From Petaurus breviceps papuanus (Eukaryota > Chordata > Mammalia > Diprotodontia > Petauridae), in assembly GCA_028583685.1 (NCBI GenBank), contig JAMXIF010001210.1:8844828-8908827 (forward strand): a DNA stretch of 64,000 nt, given 5' to 3'. Each line of letters opens with the position of its first letter. The stretch's first letter is position 1. The notes beneath the pieces were generated by a model that worked only from the letters and a program-made list of their open reading frames with translations, ran no database searches and was not told the DNA's origin. This document shows, piece by piece, positions 1-12,560 of this stretch. Made by a program: the position numbers and the translations under genes.

Positions 1-59
1 AGTGCTTTCTCCCTGAAATAGACCTATTTTGCATATTTTATATTATATTTTTATATGCT

Positions 60-190
60 GAATCTACTAGCTAGATCATTAAATCCTCAAGAGTAGGAAT
101 TGAATTTCACTTTTGTCTTGGTACCTGCAGCATTTACAGTAGTACCTAGCACATAGTAGACATTTAATCAAAGTTGGTTGATCGTGTCTA
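60..190 (+). repeat. L2-like LINE 3' end
   Basis: The stretch carries the tail motif typical of mammalian L2 3' ends: an internal promoter-free T/C-rich part followed by a version of CCTAGCACATAGTAG and an ATTTAATCAA-like end. It is diverged and short; a MIR-family tail is an alternative reading. Confidence 0.5.
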
Positions 191-830
191 TCAGAGGTTG
201 AAAGGTTTCATGATGGATATAGGGCATCACTATCAAGGTTTCATTCATGCATTTAGGGTCAGAGTCTATGTGGGTAAGTAAAAAATAAAAGAATTCAGGG
301 CACATGGAATAGAGAATGAAGGTTCAAGACTGACATTTATAATCATATAAGGTCAGAGTCATGAGCAGAGCAAAATACTTAATTCCTGACTATCCTACAT
401 GTTTCTTAGTCACTGACCTTTTGTTAAGATAGGCAAGTATTAGGATTGCTTTGAGGGCTTAAATTTCAGCTATAGAAATATTACCCAGATGTTAGAATCA
501 TCTAAGTACATGTAGGGTCAGGTGTCCTGGCTGTATGTGATGTGTGTGTGTGTATGTGTGTATTGGGGGTTATGGGGATGGGGTTATTCTGTTTATGTGT
601 ATAGTCTAAGATGTATTTTTCATTGACAGCCTGGATTTGAAGGATTAGTATTATGGAGAGAAGAATAAGGTGAGGGGGAAAGGAAGGGAGATAGGGAAGA
701 GAATTTCGGTAGGAATGGTGAGACATGTGTAACCCCAGGCAGCATATTTCAAATCCTAAAGTAATTGAGGTCATAATCAAAAAGTAAGGATAATTTTCCA
801 ATTTCCATTGGCCTTAAGATTTGTTAGCTA
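191..830. other. gene-free stretch with a short (TG)n run
   Basis: No recognisable gene. A short TG-rich run lies at about 538-563 and purine-rich sequence at 650-720. The 99-residue open frame on the minus strand here is only the antisense of low-complexity sequence. Confidence 0.6.
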
Positions 831-1025
831 GGGGAGCTAGGTGGTACAGTGAATAGAGCACCAGGTCTGGAATCAGGAGGACCTGAGTTCAAATCTAGCC
901 TCAGACACTTAACACTTACTAGACGTGTGACTTTGGGCAAGTCACTTAACCCCAGTTGCCCTACCTCCCCCCCCCCGAAAAAAGCAAAAATAATAATAAT
1001 GATAAAAATAAAAAATTAAAATAAA
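831..1025 (+). mobile_element. CORE-type SINE (WSINE/WALLSI-like) with TSD
   Basis: The copy starts GGGGAGCTAGGTGGTACAGT and has the tRNA-derived head, the central GGGCAAGTCACTTAACCCC motif and an A-rich tail. Flanking direct repeats of 15 bases at 816-830 and 1026-1040 differ at one base, which marks L1-driven insertion. Confidence 0.9.
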
Positions 1026-1239
1026 AAGATTTGTCAGCTAAATTCATCTAACAAAAAAGGATGTAGGGGTGGATCTAGCAGAACATTAGTCTGAGTAGGA
1101 GTCATACTAGGAGTAACATTGGGAAAATCAGCTATAGGAAGGAATCATGGAAACCTAGTCTACTGGTCTGAGAGTTCACCATAGCCTTCAGTATTGAAAG
1201 CAGTATGGTATGAAGAAAAAGGTTCTACATCTCAAGTTG

Positions 1240-1380
1240 GAGGACCAGTCTTAAATCATAATTGCCTAATCTGTTTATTACTTGCACGAACACAGACAAT
1301 TCTTCTCAACTTCATCTTCCTCATTTGTAAAATGGAAATGTGAGATCAGGTGACATCCAGAGTATCTTGATGCTCTAATA
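1240..1380 (+). repeat. MIR fragment
   Basis: Diverged MIR-type SINE, recognised from the CATCTTCCTCATTTGTAAAA core-tail segment. The head is badly eroded, so the element is old. Confidence 0.6.
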
Positions 1381-1470
1381 GTTATGTTCCCATGAGTTGG
1401 GGAAACTTTAAGGAACATACACTCCTCACTTCTTCTCAATCTGAAACTTACCTCCATTTATCAAAGTTAG

Positions 1471-1655
1471 GGGCAGCTGGATGGGGCAGTGGTTGGAGTA
1501 TTGGGCCTTATATCAAAATGACTTGAGTTAAAATCTGTCTTCAGACACTGGGCAAGTCATTTCACCTGTTTCCTCATTACTATAAATCACTTAGCACAAT
1601 GCCTGGCACATATTAAGTGCTATGTAAATTTTAGTTATTATTATTACTAAGGACC
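1471..1655 (+). repeat. tRNA-derived SINE, internally shortened
   Basis: It begins GGGGCAGCTGGATGGGGCAG and reaches the GGGCAAGTCATTTCACC core, then jumps to an L2/MIR-type tail (CCTGGCACATATTAAGTGC, then ATT repeats). Part of the central region is missing compared with related copies. Confidence 0.75.
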
Positions 1656-2744
1656 AAGAAAGACCTAGCAAAGTAATGTTATGGAAGCATCCTTCCTCAA
1701 CTCCAGAAGCTCAACGCTCTCAGTCAAGGCCCATATAGAGGGCATATAACTTGTGGAATCATAGATAATTTATGGACATAGTTTATTGAAGGTACTTGTC
1801 ACAACAACCTGCCTCTTTTCATAGTCTTTCCTAATCCAGGCAATTCTTCTTCATAGCCTTAGAAGGAAGCAATAATTCTAATTTGCCTTCTTTTCTCGTC
1901 AATCTGTATTCTTGACTGTCCACAAGACTGTCTACCATGCCATAGAAACTTTGTCACCCTGAAAACTCACTCTTCCCATGCATATTTCTCACATTGGAAA
2001 TATTTTCCACCCCTGTGGCCTCTCCCTCTGTTTGGCTTATTCCTCTCAGACCTTCCATTTGAAGGGGGAGACCCAGGTCAGCCATATCTTCATTTCTCTC
2101 CAGGTTACACTCCTAAATCTCCATAAGACTTTCTCTTGCATGCCTCTGGGACTGGTGTACTTTCATTTCTCCTTCTGTCCCTTTTGGCTCTCTTTTACGT
2201 TGTTGTTTTGTCCCTTTAGAATGTAAACCCCTTTTATTCTCAGAACTTATCTTGCTGACTTTACTTGACATACCATCCCCTCCAAAGTCCTAATCCCTAA
2301 TTCTAATTATCTCTGTTCCACCCAGGGTCACTCAGTATAGGTCCTCAGCATCTAGTCCACTCCACTGGAGTGGAGCATTTGGAGTTGCCATTCAATTGTT
2401 GACAAATTCTCTTCTGAACTCAAAAAATTTAAGCCAACATTCTTTTTTAACCAATGTGCTTTAAGAGAAACTTGATTCTTCCCTAAGGATACTAAATTTT
2501 GTGCCACCTTTTCCATTAGCAGATACTACTTCTCCCATGACCCCTAATTCAAAAGGTCAGGAAGAATGGTTTGACATACTTCTTGTCCTCCCTGCCCTTC
2601 CCTGCTTGCTTCTAGACCATTATTCTACCACTATAACTCAATAACTTTAATGCTGTCACTCACTTAATCTCTTCCTGTCTAAAACAGGAAAGAGTTTAGA
2701 AAGTCAAAGATGGAAATGTCCATCTCATATTGGTGATGATGTCA
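1656..2744. other. gene-free stretch
   Basis: Pyrimidine-rich sequence without a recognisable gene or repeat boundary. An 82-residue open frame at 1978-2226 on the plus strand has no recognisable domain and low-complexity composition. I treat it as chance. Confidence 0.55.
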
Positions 2745-2825
2745 GTCCATCCATCAGGCAATAAATGTTGATCAAGTGCCTACTATATGCCAAACACTAT
2801 GCTAAAAAAGGGAACAAAGGAGGCA
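2745..2825 (+). repeat. head of a long non-coding mammalian repeat
   Basis: It contains the motif GTGCCTACTATATGCCAAAC, the characteristic opening of a long dispersed repeat that recurs in this window (13835, 14946, 23636, 39365, 51835, 54390). I cannot name its class with certainty. Confidence 0.5.
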
Positions 2826-3289
2826 CTTCTCAAAGGGAATTTGTGGTAAGGGAATCAAAGCCTGGAGGCCCATAATGTTTGCACTACAGGGACTGCAAGG
2901 GACAGAGATGTCTTTAACCTAAGCTCCACATTTCCTACACTCAAGACCTGAAGGCAGGTAATTTAGGTGCCCAAAGGCTGAGGTTTCAACAGTATTACCA
3001 AATCAAAACAAATAGCAAGGACAAGACCTGGTAAGAAGGGTTTACTAAAAATGTAGAGAACTAAACAGAATTAGGCTGTAGACTATGTTCAGTCTTAAAA
3101 TCATAATAAGTTAATAATCTGCTTCCCTCTCTCCTTATTTTATTATTTTCTCTCCCCATACACTGCATAGATTTATTAGTAAACATATTAAAAACACCCA
3201 AAAAAGTCATATAATATTTAGAATAATTCATTTCTACACATTTCACTTTAAAGTTGCAGTATGATCTATATGTAAGTTTCCCCATTCTT

Positions 3290-3343
3290 CTATGGAGTTA
3301 GATTAAATACCCTCTGAGGTCCCTTCTGAAGGTCATCATAAAA
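3290..3343 (+). repeat. L3/CR1-type LINE 3' end fragment
   Basis: The segment CCCTCTGAGGTCCCTTCT matches the usual 3' end motif of L3/CR1-like LINEs. Only the terminal part remains, cut by the LTR that follows. Confidence 0.45.
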
Positions 3344-3995
3344 TGATGAGGTTTAGGCTAGGGGTTCTCGAGACCCTAAAATACCAACATGCCGGGTCCT
3401 GCCTAATGAATTCGACTCAAGCCTTCTCTCAGCCAAAGAAAAGCAAAGTTTATTAAAAGTTCACCGTAATGGGTAGACTCTTAAGGAGCCTCAGTATCTG
3501 TGATGGGCAAGTGGGCCAGAATCATCTGACACAGAACAAGTCTGTGCTAGAAAATTCTATGGCACTCACACCACATGGAGGCAAGATGGGGTCTCATATA
3601 CAGAAAGGTTGTGGGAGGAATCTAGGAGTGGCCTAGAGGAGGAGTTTGGGGAGGGTCTTTAGGAGGAGTCAGATGAGGTCAGACTCCAGTAATGAGTTTT
3701 AGGAGGGTAGTTAATGAGGTCAGACTCCAGTAAATGAGTGAAGTTGCTGGAGGTTACCTGGAGCCAATAGACAATGGTGGGCTAGGCCAGTTCAAGGGTG
3801 TATCATTTGATTTGGGTATAGATATTTTGATAGGCTCAAGGATGGGAAGTAGATGGCCAATGGAAGATTAGGCAAATAAGAGTAAGAGATTTGGGCCTAG
3901 GTATAATGAAAGGCTTATGGCCTCAGGCAAATGCCTCGTCAAGTGGGAAGATTCAATCAGAGTTCAAGGGGGTTCCCAGAGCCTGTATCTCATCA
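3344..3995 (-). mobile_element. solo LTR, family A, copy 1
   Basis: A long terminal repeat of a retrovirus-like element, read on the minus strand. It starts with a TGATGAG-type end and finishes near CCTCATCA. Two other copies lie at 8355 and 20531. Compared with those, this copy has a single rather than doubled GAGRTAYRGGCTCTGGGA motif near its 5' end. No internal retroviral region adjoins it. Divergence from the other copies suggests an old fossil. No convincing TSD was found. Confidence 0.75.
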
Positions 3996-5584
3996 CCTTC
4001 TAACTCAAATATATGATCCTAAGAAGCAGAGCACAGAAAAAGTGAAAGTCTTGTCTTCATTCTTTCACTAAAAAAGCCAGATGTTAAATAACTCTAGTTC
4101 AGAGAAAACTCGCATCCACTCTCAATCTAAATCCTGGAGTTGGTAAGTCTGAGTGAAAAGTATTGTCCTGTGAGGTTTATTGGTGACCTAAGACCCATCA
4201 CACCATAGTACAATGTACAGATAAAGAGAAGGAAGCGAGTTATGGAAGGCACATCACTAGCTTCACTTGTCTTGACACTCCTCTATTAGAGATGATTTAT
4301 GGAAAATGAAATCAACCCTGTCACATGCAGGAAATGGAGTAGCTGGCTCACTAGAGGTCTTTCCAACTGAAATCACTATGATTGTGAGAGGATAAATTCC
4401 AGTATTTCAGGAGTAATTCCAGTTCAAATCAAACAGAACTTAACTGAATAAAACAGCAACATTCTTGATCTCAGAAATTTGGGATTATTGAGATAAAATA
4501 TTTTTTATTTTCAAATGGATCCAAAAAGAAAGAAATTTTGAATTACTCAGCTTTCTGTTCTATTGTACACCCTTAGTTGATTGACACTTCAGAAGTTATA
4601 CCAAAATCCTGTGCATTTGCTTTCAACTTTTTTCTCTTCCAGAGATAAAATTAACTTTCTAGCTGAAGTCATTTAAATTCATTTCACTAACACAGAGCTG
4701 AACAATATTCATATTAATTTTTATTCTGAGCCCTGTGCAAAAAAAGATATTTTCCCCCATTATTAAAGAAAGGAAAAAAAAACTATTTAGCATATCTAAA
4801 TGAAAAAATATACGATTTATAACAGAGTACAATAGCAATCATAAAAAAGCTACCAAGTTGTATTATTCTCCCGGGATTTCTATCACAGTGGCTATCACCA
4901 GCTAAATATATAATCTAAGCAGGAATGTGCAGATAGGCATTCATATATATGTATTATAAGTCATTCTATTCAGTATGCTAAGGTTTCCTTGACTGTTACT
5001 TTCTAACTTAGATTGTTTTCTCAGTAGACAGCACTGTCATTAGGCAATGGTACCCATTACTTTTAAGAGTTAAAAAAAAAAAGCAGAGAACTTGAAGAAG
5101 CTGCTTAAGCAGGCAGATTCATTTGTGGCAACATGAGACTGAATAAAGGGTTGATTCCATCAAAGGCAGATGGGAAGATATTTCTGGGTATTTTTTTCAA
5201 ATGTTAATGAATAAATAGCATTTAATTTCATAAAATTTCAAAGTAATTCTAAAGATAATTACTTCAGGAAAAATTCTTATTTCCAGGGTGCACAGGCAGC
5301 TGTCACTGAAGGCAACGGGAGACTTACATATGCACTTGAGGGCAGGATTTAATAATGCAATATAATCATCGGAGGTCAGTTTCTCATCCAACTTTATAAT
5401 GTTATGGATGTTATCAAAGGATGGGAATTTAATAGAGAGTATTGCTCTCGGATCAACCTATAAAGAGCAAGATGAGAAACACTCCCCCAAAAGCTGTTTG
5501 TCAAGCATAGCCTGGCAGACTAGCATTCTCAGAGCTAAAGCTTATGTAAGTGCAGGGAGTTTCCCCTATCCCTCAAGGCAGGTC
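3996..5584. other. gene-free AT-rich stretch
   Basis: I see no gene, no clear repeat boundary and no RNA gene here. Short open frames at 5197-5391 and 5399-5689 have no recognisable similarity. Confidence 0.55.
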
Positions 5585-5765
5585 AAGAGTCAGAGGGTCT
5601 GGGTTCTAATCTTAATTTTATTATACACAATCTGTATAACCTTGAGAAAATCCTTTCACTTCTTTGGGCCTCAGTTTCCTGATTTATAGAATGAGGGAAT
5701 TTGAGTAGATAATCTCTAAGGTTTCTTCCAAATCTAAATCTATGCTTCAATCTGTGACTAAAGGA
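5585..5765 (+). repeat. MIR
   Basis: It shows a MIR-like order: GTCTGGGTTCTAATCTTA, then an ACCTTGAGAAAATCCTTTCA core segment, then CCTCAGTTTCCTGATTTATA. Diverged and old. Confidence 0.7.
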
Positions 5766-6559
5766 CCACTGTGTCAAAATTCTAAAGTCAGTCTTAACCT
5801 TTCTTCTAAAATCCTCTGCTTCCTAATTCTCTGGAGATTACACCTGGGACCAAACTCAGCAAGGAATCTGTGATATGATTATTGGGGGACCTTTTAAAGC
5901 TAAAATCAATTTTGGCTCTCTTTGGGGAACAAAAATAAAGCAGTGACAGACTTCAGATAGCAGAATTTATCTATACCATGCAGCTGCTTTCTTTAATTGG
6001 CCAGGAAACTTCCTGAGTAATTAGAGCATTTAGCCCTAGCTGATGACTGAGGATCATTCTCTCTGCTTTCTCTTCCTCCCCATTCTTCCTCTGCCTGATT
6101 TCCCATCCCCTACCCTTTTGTATTCTTTCATATCACCACATTCACTAGGAAAAATTTTCCCCACATTTATATTAGTTGGGAAGTTAAGACAACCTAGAGT
6201 CCATAGAACAGTCCTCTATTTTATCTGGGTGTCTCGGAAGTCTTATGCTGTGTGTTTTTTGTCTAAACTGTGGTTTGGCAGCTCCCAGTGGAAGTTTTGT
6301 CAACACAGGACAGAAAGTCCCAAAGAACAAAGACTGAAAATAATAAAAGATTCTGGGAAACATGGTGATGCATCTGCAATAGATAAAGGTATTGGGGGGA
6401 AGGGTGAATCCCACATGGTAAGACTCACAGATGAGCAGCATTTTGGAGTGAGGACAAACTTTGAGGGCTAAAGGCAACAGAGGTATAGAGATGGTATTTG
6501 AGAGAAGGGCACTGAAAGACCTCTGGTGAACTAATAGAAAAAAAAAAGGTTCAAGGTAG
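5766..6559. other. gene-free stretch
   Basis: The 142-residue plus-strand open frame at 6043-6471 overlaps a 97-residue minus-strand frame. Neither has a recognisable domain, signal peptide or homologue that I can name. Chance frames are the simplest reading. Confidence 0.5.
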
Positions 6560-6640
6560 ATGGCCCTAGAGTGATAGCACAGTACTGTAGTATATAGTAG
6601 ATGCTTAATAAATATTTAATGATTGATTGATTGATAATTT
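6560..6640 (+). repeat. L2-like LINE 3' tail
   Basis: It contains TAGTAGATGCTTAATAAATA followed by a short TGAT repeat, the usual L2 3' terminus. Confidence 0.6.
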
Positions 6641-6978
6641 AAGTAGAGAGATCACCTGGGGAATTGAGACGCAGGGCATAGAGGATTTCAGCTAATTCAG
6701 AAAGGATTCTGGGGATTGGGGAAATGGGCAGAGCAACAGGGAGAAAAGAGATTTGAGTAAGGTTCTGCTGATGTGCAGATCAGAAACCATGCCTAGGACA
6801 AGGGAGAGGCCCCAAGACATCATTTAATCAAGAGCTGACTAGATTCTTTCTTCCATCTCGTTTCTCTTTTCATCATTTCTTCCATGGTTGTTCACTTCAA
6901 GAAATTTCAGCAATTTTATCTCAGTCAAACAGAAAAACTGAAGTGAATACTAGATCAACTGGTCTTATAGCTATTCTT

Positions 6979-7148
6979 TCTTTTTTTTTCCTTTTTTTGG
7001 AGGGCCATTGGGGTTAAGTAACTTGCCCAAGGTTACACGGTTAGTATTTTTTTGTGTGGTGTTAAGTGTCTGAGGCCGGAACGGAACTCGGGTCCTCCCC
7101 GACTTTGGACTGGCCCGCCCTTTACTCACTTTGCCACCTAGCTGCCCC
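6979..7148 (-). mobile_element. CORE-type SINE with perfect TSD
   Basis: A full-length copy reading GGGGCAGCTAGGTGGCAAAG into the head on the minus strand, with the poly(A) tail seen as T-rich DNA at about 6979-7000. A 14-base direct repeat, TTATAGCTATTCTT, lies at 6965-6978 and 7149-7162. Confidence 0.92.
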
Positions 7149-7264
7149 TTATAGCTATTCTTAATATTAAAAAGTTCAATCTACTTTCTATCTATCCCTT
7201 TGTATAGAGGTGACCTTAGGTCAGGTATGCATTCCCCCCTTACCTCTGCCTCAACATAAAAATA

Positions 7265-7345
7265 AAATGAGTAATAATAACAACATCTGGCATTTATATA
7301 ATGCATTAAGTTTTGCAAAGGGCTTTATATATTATTTTATTTACC
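7265..7345 (-). repeat. MIR-type SINE tail fragment
   Basis: The reverse of the usual 3' region (TTTTGCAAAGGGCTTTATAT preceded by AATAATAACAA) is visible. Only the 3' end remains. Confidence 0.55.
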
Positions 7346-7361
7346 CTTAGAAACCCTGATT

Positions 7362-7500
7362 TCCTTCAGAGTTCAGCTCAAATGATATTTCCTAAATGGG
7401 GGCTTCCCTAATAACTAACTGATAATGACTTCACTTCCCAAATATGCTTTTTTATTATTTTTAATGTATTTTTGTATGTTCATATGGTGAATACTGTGGG
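7362..7500 (+). repeat. L2 fragment (probable)
   Basis: It resembles the L2 3' segment with a CAGAGTTCAGCTCAAATG motif and an AT-rich continuation. Diverged. Confidence 0.45.
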
Positions 7501-8354
7501 CCCATTATCCCAGAGCCAGGCCAGCTACAACTCTCCTATTCAACACCCTCATTCTAGGTGTGGGACCCTGATACCCTGCCCCACCCAACCCCAGTGAATA
7601 TCTAGCATTCCAGTTTCATTTAACCATTTAAAAGATATTTACCTTGAAGATCAGGCAAGAAAACATGTATAAATATTTCCCTCCAACACCTCTGGGGCAA
7701 ATTCTCCTTTGTTATACCTTAGTTCTTAGGGAGAATGACTCAGACCTAGCAGTCCCACCAAAGGCAAATACTAAACTGGGCTACTTCTGGGTGGGGTTCT
7801 TTTAGACACTCCCTGCTCTATCAGTGTTGGGGTAACTATAAAATAGCATGGACTTAACTCCCAGATTCCTGGGTTCCCAGATTCCTAGATTCTCAGATAG
7901 CGCACTCTCCTGACCTTTAGAAACTCACAAGGTGGTAACTTTTGGATTAATGTCCTTCACCTAAAACAAAAGAAGAAATGCTGGGGGAAAAGATCCATGG
8001 CCTGTTTTTACAGAGCTTCACATATCAGCTTCTGACAGAATGGGAAATGATCCAAATTCTCTTGCTTTACAACGTTGTTGTTTTTTTTTCCTCACTGGAG
8101 GTCTTTAGTTAAGGAATCCCAAGGGTGAAGGTTAGAGGCTGACTAATGCCCTTTGGTATGCCTCTGAAACTAATCCAAGGGCCTCCTGTTCAGCATGGAA
8201 TTAGGTGACCAGAGCCAGTTATAGAATATACATCAGGTCCCAAAGTCTCTCCAAGACACTTTATATATCACCACAACTCTCCTGTAAGCATGCTGCTCAA
8301 ACTCTTCCACATGGAAAATCCCATCAGCAGCCTTCTGCATATTTGCCATTCCTT
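7501..8354. other. unclassified stretch before LTR
   Basis: No gene is recognisable. Composition is more GC-balanced than the surroundings and could be old LTR or internal element sequence, but no boundary or coding motif supports this. Confidence 0.4.
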
Positions 8355-8942
8355 TGAAGAGGTTAAGGGTGCTCAAGACCCCAATATGCCTACATGCTGG
8401 GTCCTGCCGAATGAATTTGACTCAAATCTTCTCTCAGCCAAAGAAAAGCAGAGTTTAATAAAAGTTCACTTGTATTGGACACGAATAAGTCTGTGCAAGA
8501 AAATTCTATGGTGCTCTCATACCACATGGTGTGAGATGGGGTCTTATATACAGAAGGTTATGGAAGGAATCTAGAGGTAGTCTAGAGGAGGAGTTTGGGG
8601 AGGGTCTTCAGGGGGAAATTAATGAAGTAAATGAGTGATTAAGGGTAGGAAGTTGCTGGAGGCTACCTGGAGACTACAGACAATGGTGGGCTAGGCCAGT
8701 TCAAGGGTGGATTGATATTTTGATAGGCTCAAGAGTGGGAAGTCTAGTAATATAGGGTGAGAAGTCTAGTAACAGAGGAATGCCAAACAGAGGTTTGGGC
8801 CCACAGTGTAAGGCTTATTGCCTCATGCAAATGCCTCATCAAATGGGACAATTTAATCAAGAGTCCAAGGGGGGTTCCCAGAGCCTTTACCTCAAGGACT
8901 CAAGGAGAGCTTGAGGGAGCTCCCAGAGCCCATACCTCATCA
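8355..8942 (-). mobile_element. solo LTR, family A, copy 2
   Basis: It is collinear with 3344-3995 and with the reverse complement of 20531-21136. The 5' end on the minus strand carries the GGCTCTGGGA motif twice, about 45 bases apart, as in copy 3. No adjoining internal region was seen. It is an old fossil, and no clear TSD was found. Confidence 0.75.
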
Positions 8943-9644
8943 AACCTGAGAGATACCCTGTCAGTTTAGGTTGGGTGTTTGAACAAAATAAGGCAGTAGG
9001 TTGACATTCAGCAGTTAACAAAAGAAATCTTACTTAGCCATAGCATAGAAAGGATAATCAACAGGGACACATCGGTACTTAGCTTGGGTAAATATGACAA
9101 GCCCCACCTCCCTGCAGAAAACACATCTGGTTTACAGGCAAGGTTGTAGTGACTGGGGTGTTCCTTGAGACACATACCAGGTCTGAAAGAACCTGATTCC
9201 ATGTAGTTGGGACATTGTTATACCCTTAGATGACCAGAAAGGCAGGTTGTTATGGCCAGTAGCCATAAAGGGTGGTACAGCTTGAGCATTAGTTTCCTAG
9301 GACCAATCAAGTCCTGGGGACAGATTTGCTGCCTTTCAGAGAAAAATCTAGCTTAACCCATGGTGGGACATGGGGAGAAGGAAAGGGGAACCCAGGCAGA
9401 ATATGGTCCTATATGGGTATAGGAAATGAATTAGAAGAGCATGAAGAAAATGGTAGTTGTGGATACAAACCATGCTAGAAAGCTGGAAAGGATGGTTTTA
9501 GGTTTAGTGTTGACACATATGATGAGAGACTTATCCTTTCAGTGCCCTTGATCATTCTTTAATACTGTAAGTTGTAGGTAAGGTATACCTGTACTCACTG
9601 GTACATCCCCTGTACAACTGAATCTTGAAGCGAATTCATGTAGA
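8943..9644. other. gene-free stretch
   Basis: I recognise no gene or repeat family here. Short frames on the minus strand (9008-9202) show nothing recognisable. Confidence 0.45.
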
Positions 9645-9885
9645 AATGTGCAATGGGCAGCTGGAAATATAGATTCATAGTTAAGGAGCTGATGAAGCCA
9701 TTAAAGAAGACTAAGGAACAATGTTGACAGAATGCTAAGGATTGACCCTGAAAGTAACTACATTTAGGGGGAGGGAAGGGGAAAATAAGTCGATAAAGTC
9801 AGTTTCATAGAAGGAAAATGAAGAGTGAGTACTGTGTCATGGAAACCAAGGGAGGAGAAAAGGAGGTAGCCAATTATATAAAATA
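9645..9885 (+). repeat. distal part of the long non-coding repeat
   Basis: It resembles the downstream region of the long repeat described at 39365-40890: a GGGCAGCTGGAAATATAG-like start, then AGGGGGAGGGAAGGGG and a CATGGAAACCAAGGGAGGAG segment. Confidence 0.4.
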
Positions 9886-10125
9886 ATAACTAACATTTAT
9901 ATGAAACTCCAATGTTTGTGATGTATTTTCCCCTTATTATCTCACTTCATCCTCATTACAACCCAATGAAGTGAGTGCTATAGGGATTATCATCTTCACT
10001 TTACAAATGAGCGGACACAGCAAGACTGAGAGGCGCAAGGAGATTTGCCCAGGGTCACACAGTGTGTTAGAGGGGTCCAATACAAATCCAGATCTAAGAG
10101 GTGAAGTAAGAGGGAAATTAGGAGA
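9886..10125 (-). repeat. MIR-type SINE
   Basis: Read on the plus strand it gives the reverse of a MIR-type element: ATTATCTCACTTCATCCTCA, then TTTACAAATGAG, then GCCCAGGGTCACACAG. Old and diverged. Confidence 0.7.
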
Positions 10126-11814
10126 AGGTGATTAAATCTGGTGACCCCTGAGAAAGCAGGTGAGTAGAGGTGATGGAAGTAGGGGTGACTGAGTAAATTG
10201 AGGAAGTAACAGAGCTAAGGTTCAGATCCAGGTTTTCCGATTCCAAAGCTTTTTGGGCCACACCTCCCATAGTGCTTTCCTATGCTGCTTGCTTACGAGT
10301 TACATTAAAGAAAAAGCTGAAATCCTTCTGGCTAACAAGCACACAGAGGTCATTACTAAGCTGCATACAATTGCTCTTTTACATGACCTGATGTCAACAC
10401 AGAGTGAAGATGTTGTCAATAGAGAGGTGCCTTTTCCCTTCCCAATTAAGTGTAACTCAAAGGCACTCCTGTGAACACTATGAACTGTGTGACCCCTGAT
10501 AACCACAAGCAGTATCTTAGACCGATACTATGGTCATTGTAGGGATTGTTGATGTCACCTATTGGTGAAAGGAGAGAATTGTGGGTGATTCCTACCGATC
10601 TGCATATTAAGGGGAGATAGGATGGCAGGAATACATTATGAATCATCATCCTCTTCTGTTTGGATTGACATTTTCAGTGCAAATGTGTTCATTAATATAA
10701 ATCTTCAAATATCACAGTGTGTAAGTAAGCAAACTTTAGAATTAGCCAAATTTATGAAGCATCTCATGTTAATTTTAAGGACTTCAGAAAACACATTATG
10801 TTGTCATCTAGCTCTATGCTTTTAATATAGGCCACATAGATACTAAACTTCACTATAGTGTGGGCTATACAGTACTATTAATGCAAGGGAATAAGTGCGA
10901 GAGCTCTACATGTCTAGACAAGCCTAGGTGCATTTTAGGAGAGCAGGATATTTTTTATTAGACTATTTACACTTACCTAATGATTTTTTTTAAGTGCAAC
11001 TGACAAGAAGGACAACTACAGCCTGAAACTAGTTTTTGTATTCTTAACACTCTTGAAGCCTTGTGGATAGTGAGACAGTAAAATGAAACCTAAAAGAAAA
11101 CAAAACATAAAGAATAAGTGGTCCCCAAGCAATAGCTGATCATTTCCTGTTGTTCTCCGATGATTGGGCAGAATGCAGTTGGGTAGGTTGACTTGGGATT
11201 TTTCCCCAAAATGTGTACTGGAAAACGTTACTTCCTTAGCAGAATGCCATTACTACTGTCAACTTATTTTGCTCACTTATTATTGCAAAAAAGGAGGCTG
11301 CCATTCTACTCTTACCTCTCAGGAAACTCATAGGGTAATAGATGGAGTCAAAAATAATTAAGAGGAGGAATAGTTGAGTATGCCACTTTGAAATCAAGGA
11401 AAATAATTTGTAAATAATTCCCACAAGGCATGCTGGAGATGTCACAGCTGCAGATTCAATAGTATTTGGGGGTGAAATTCAACTTTCACAACTTTTTTGG
11501 GGGGAGAGAATAAAAGGTAATTTTCTTGGTTTGATTTCTAAATACAATACAGAAAACTCATTGTGAAAAGAAAGTACTGGAAAAGCTTTTTCTTACAGTT
11601 ATACCAGAGTTCATGGAACATTACATTCATTTATATCAGAATTAAATTAAAAGAACTCAATGTAGACAGAAGAAAACTAATATTAATAATTTTTCAGGAA
11701 TCAATATTCTCAAAAATAAAATGCATTTATGTTCATGTACAAATTCCCCTCCAGGTATGAGTCCATTTGGCTTTTCTACATGTTGAGCTGAATGCATGTA
11801 TCAACTCCTGGATG
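10126..11814. other. gene-free stretch
   Basis: Several 65-73-residue open frames occur on both strands (for example 10253-10474, 10622-10825). None has a recognisable domain, and overlapping frames on opposite strands fit chance. No RNA gene was recognised. Confidence 0.5.
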
Positions 11815-12030
11815 ATGGTGTGTGTATATACATATACACAATGTACATACATGTACACATGTGTACACATGTATATATGTAAAGAGAGGGGTGGATATAG
11901 AAACATATAGGTATAGAGATATATAACTATGCACACACAAATATAAAACATTCCTATACATTATTATATACATACACACATATAGGCATGTGTGCATGTG
12001 TGTGCATGTGTGTGTTCGTGTGTAGAGTGG
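11815..12030. repeat. TG/CA/TA-rich low-complexity tract
   Basis: An imperfect alternating purine-pyrimidine tract (TACATATACACA, TGTACACATG, TGTGCATGTG repeats). The minus-strand frames here (MYVHCVYVYTH-like) are by-products of the simple repeat. Confidence 0.85.
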
Positions 12031-12114
12031 GCAAGGGATGGGGGAGGGGAGAAGGACAGAGAGTGAAAGAGCCTCAAGCTACCTTCATGAACATTTATGT
12101 TACCTCCAATTATG

Positions 12115-12165
12115 TATGTTATTATATATTACATATAATATATAATATAATTATATAAATATTTA
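12115..12165. repeat. AT-rich simple sequence
   Basis: Nearly pure A/T with TATAATATAATTATATA-like runs. Confidence 0.8.
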
Positions 12166-12189
12166 TATTGCCTCCAATTGCACAGTCTA

Positions 12190-12560
12190 CATTTTGACCA
12201 AACTTTCCAACTTGTGGTCCTCACACACTCACTGCATTCCATCTCCTGTATTCCATTCTTGAAATGTTCTCCTTCCTCATCCCTTCTCATTTCCATGTCT
12301 TATATGCTAGCTCTCTGTACCAGCTGAGATACCTTATCCTACAGAAAACCTTTCCTGGTCTCCCCACTTGGTAATGCTTCCTTTTCACTCTGAATCTGGC
12401 TTGCATTCACTTTATCACCACCTGGCATGTACCCACCTGTGAGACATATTAATGCCCCTACTAGAATACAACATTCCTGGAACAAGGAATTCCAGTTTTT
12501 TTTCTTTGGATTCCTAGTGCTAAGTTTGTGAATAGGCACCTGTTATATGCTTGCTGAGCT
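12190..12560 (+). repeat. L2 LINE 3' region
   Basis: It follows the L2 3' order: a CATTCCATCTCCTGTATTCC-like segment, CAGAAAACCTTTCCTGGTCT, ACAACATTCCTGGAACAAGG, and a tail resembling GTGAATAGGCACCTGTTATA. Non-coding debris. Confidence 0.65.

Noticed and set aside
831-985. SINE heads as functional tRNA genes
   Set aside because: The heads are tRNA-derived but lack an intact cloverleaf and continue into the SINE body.
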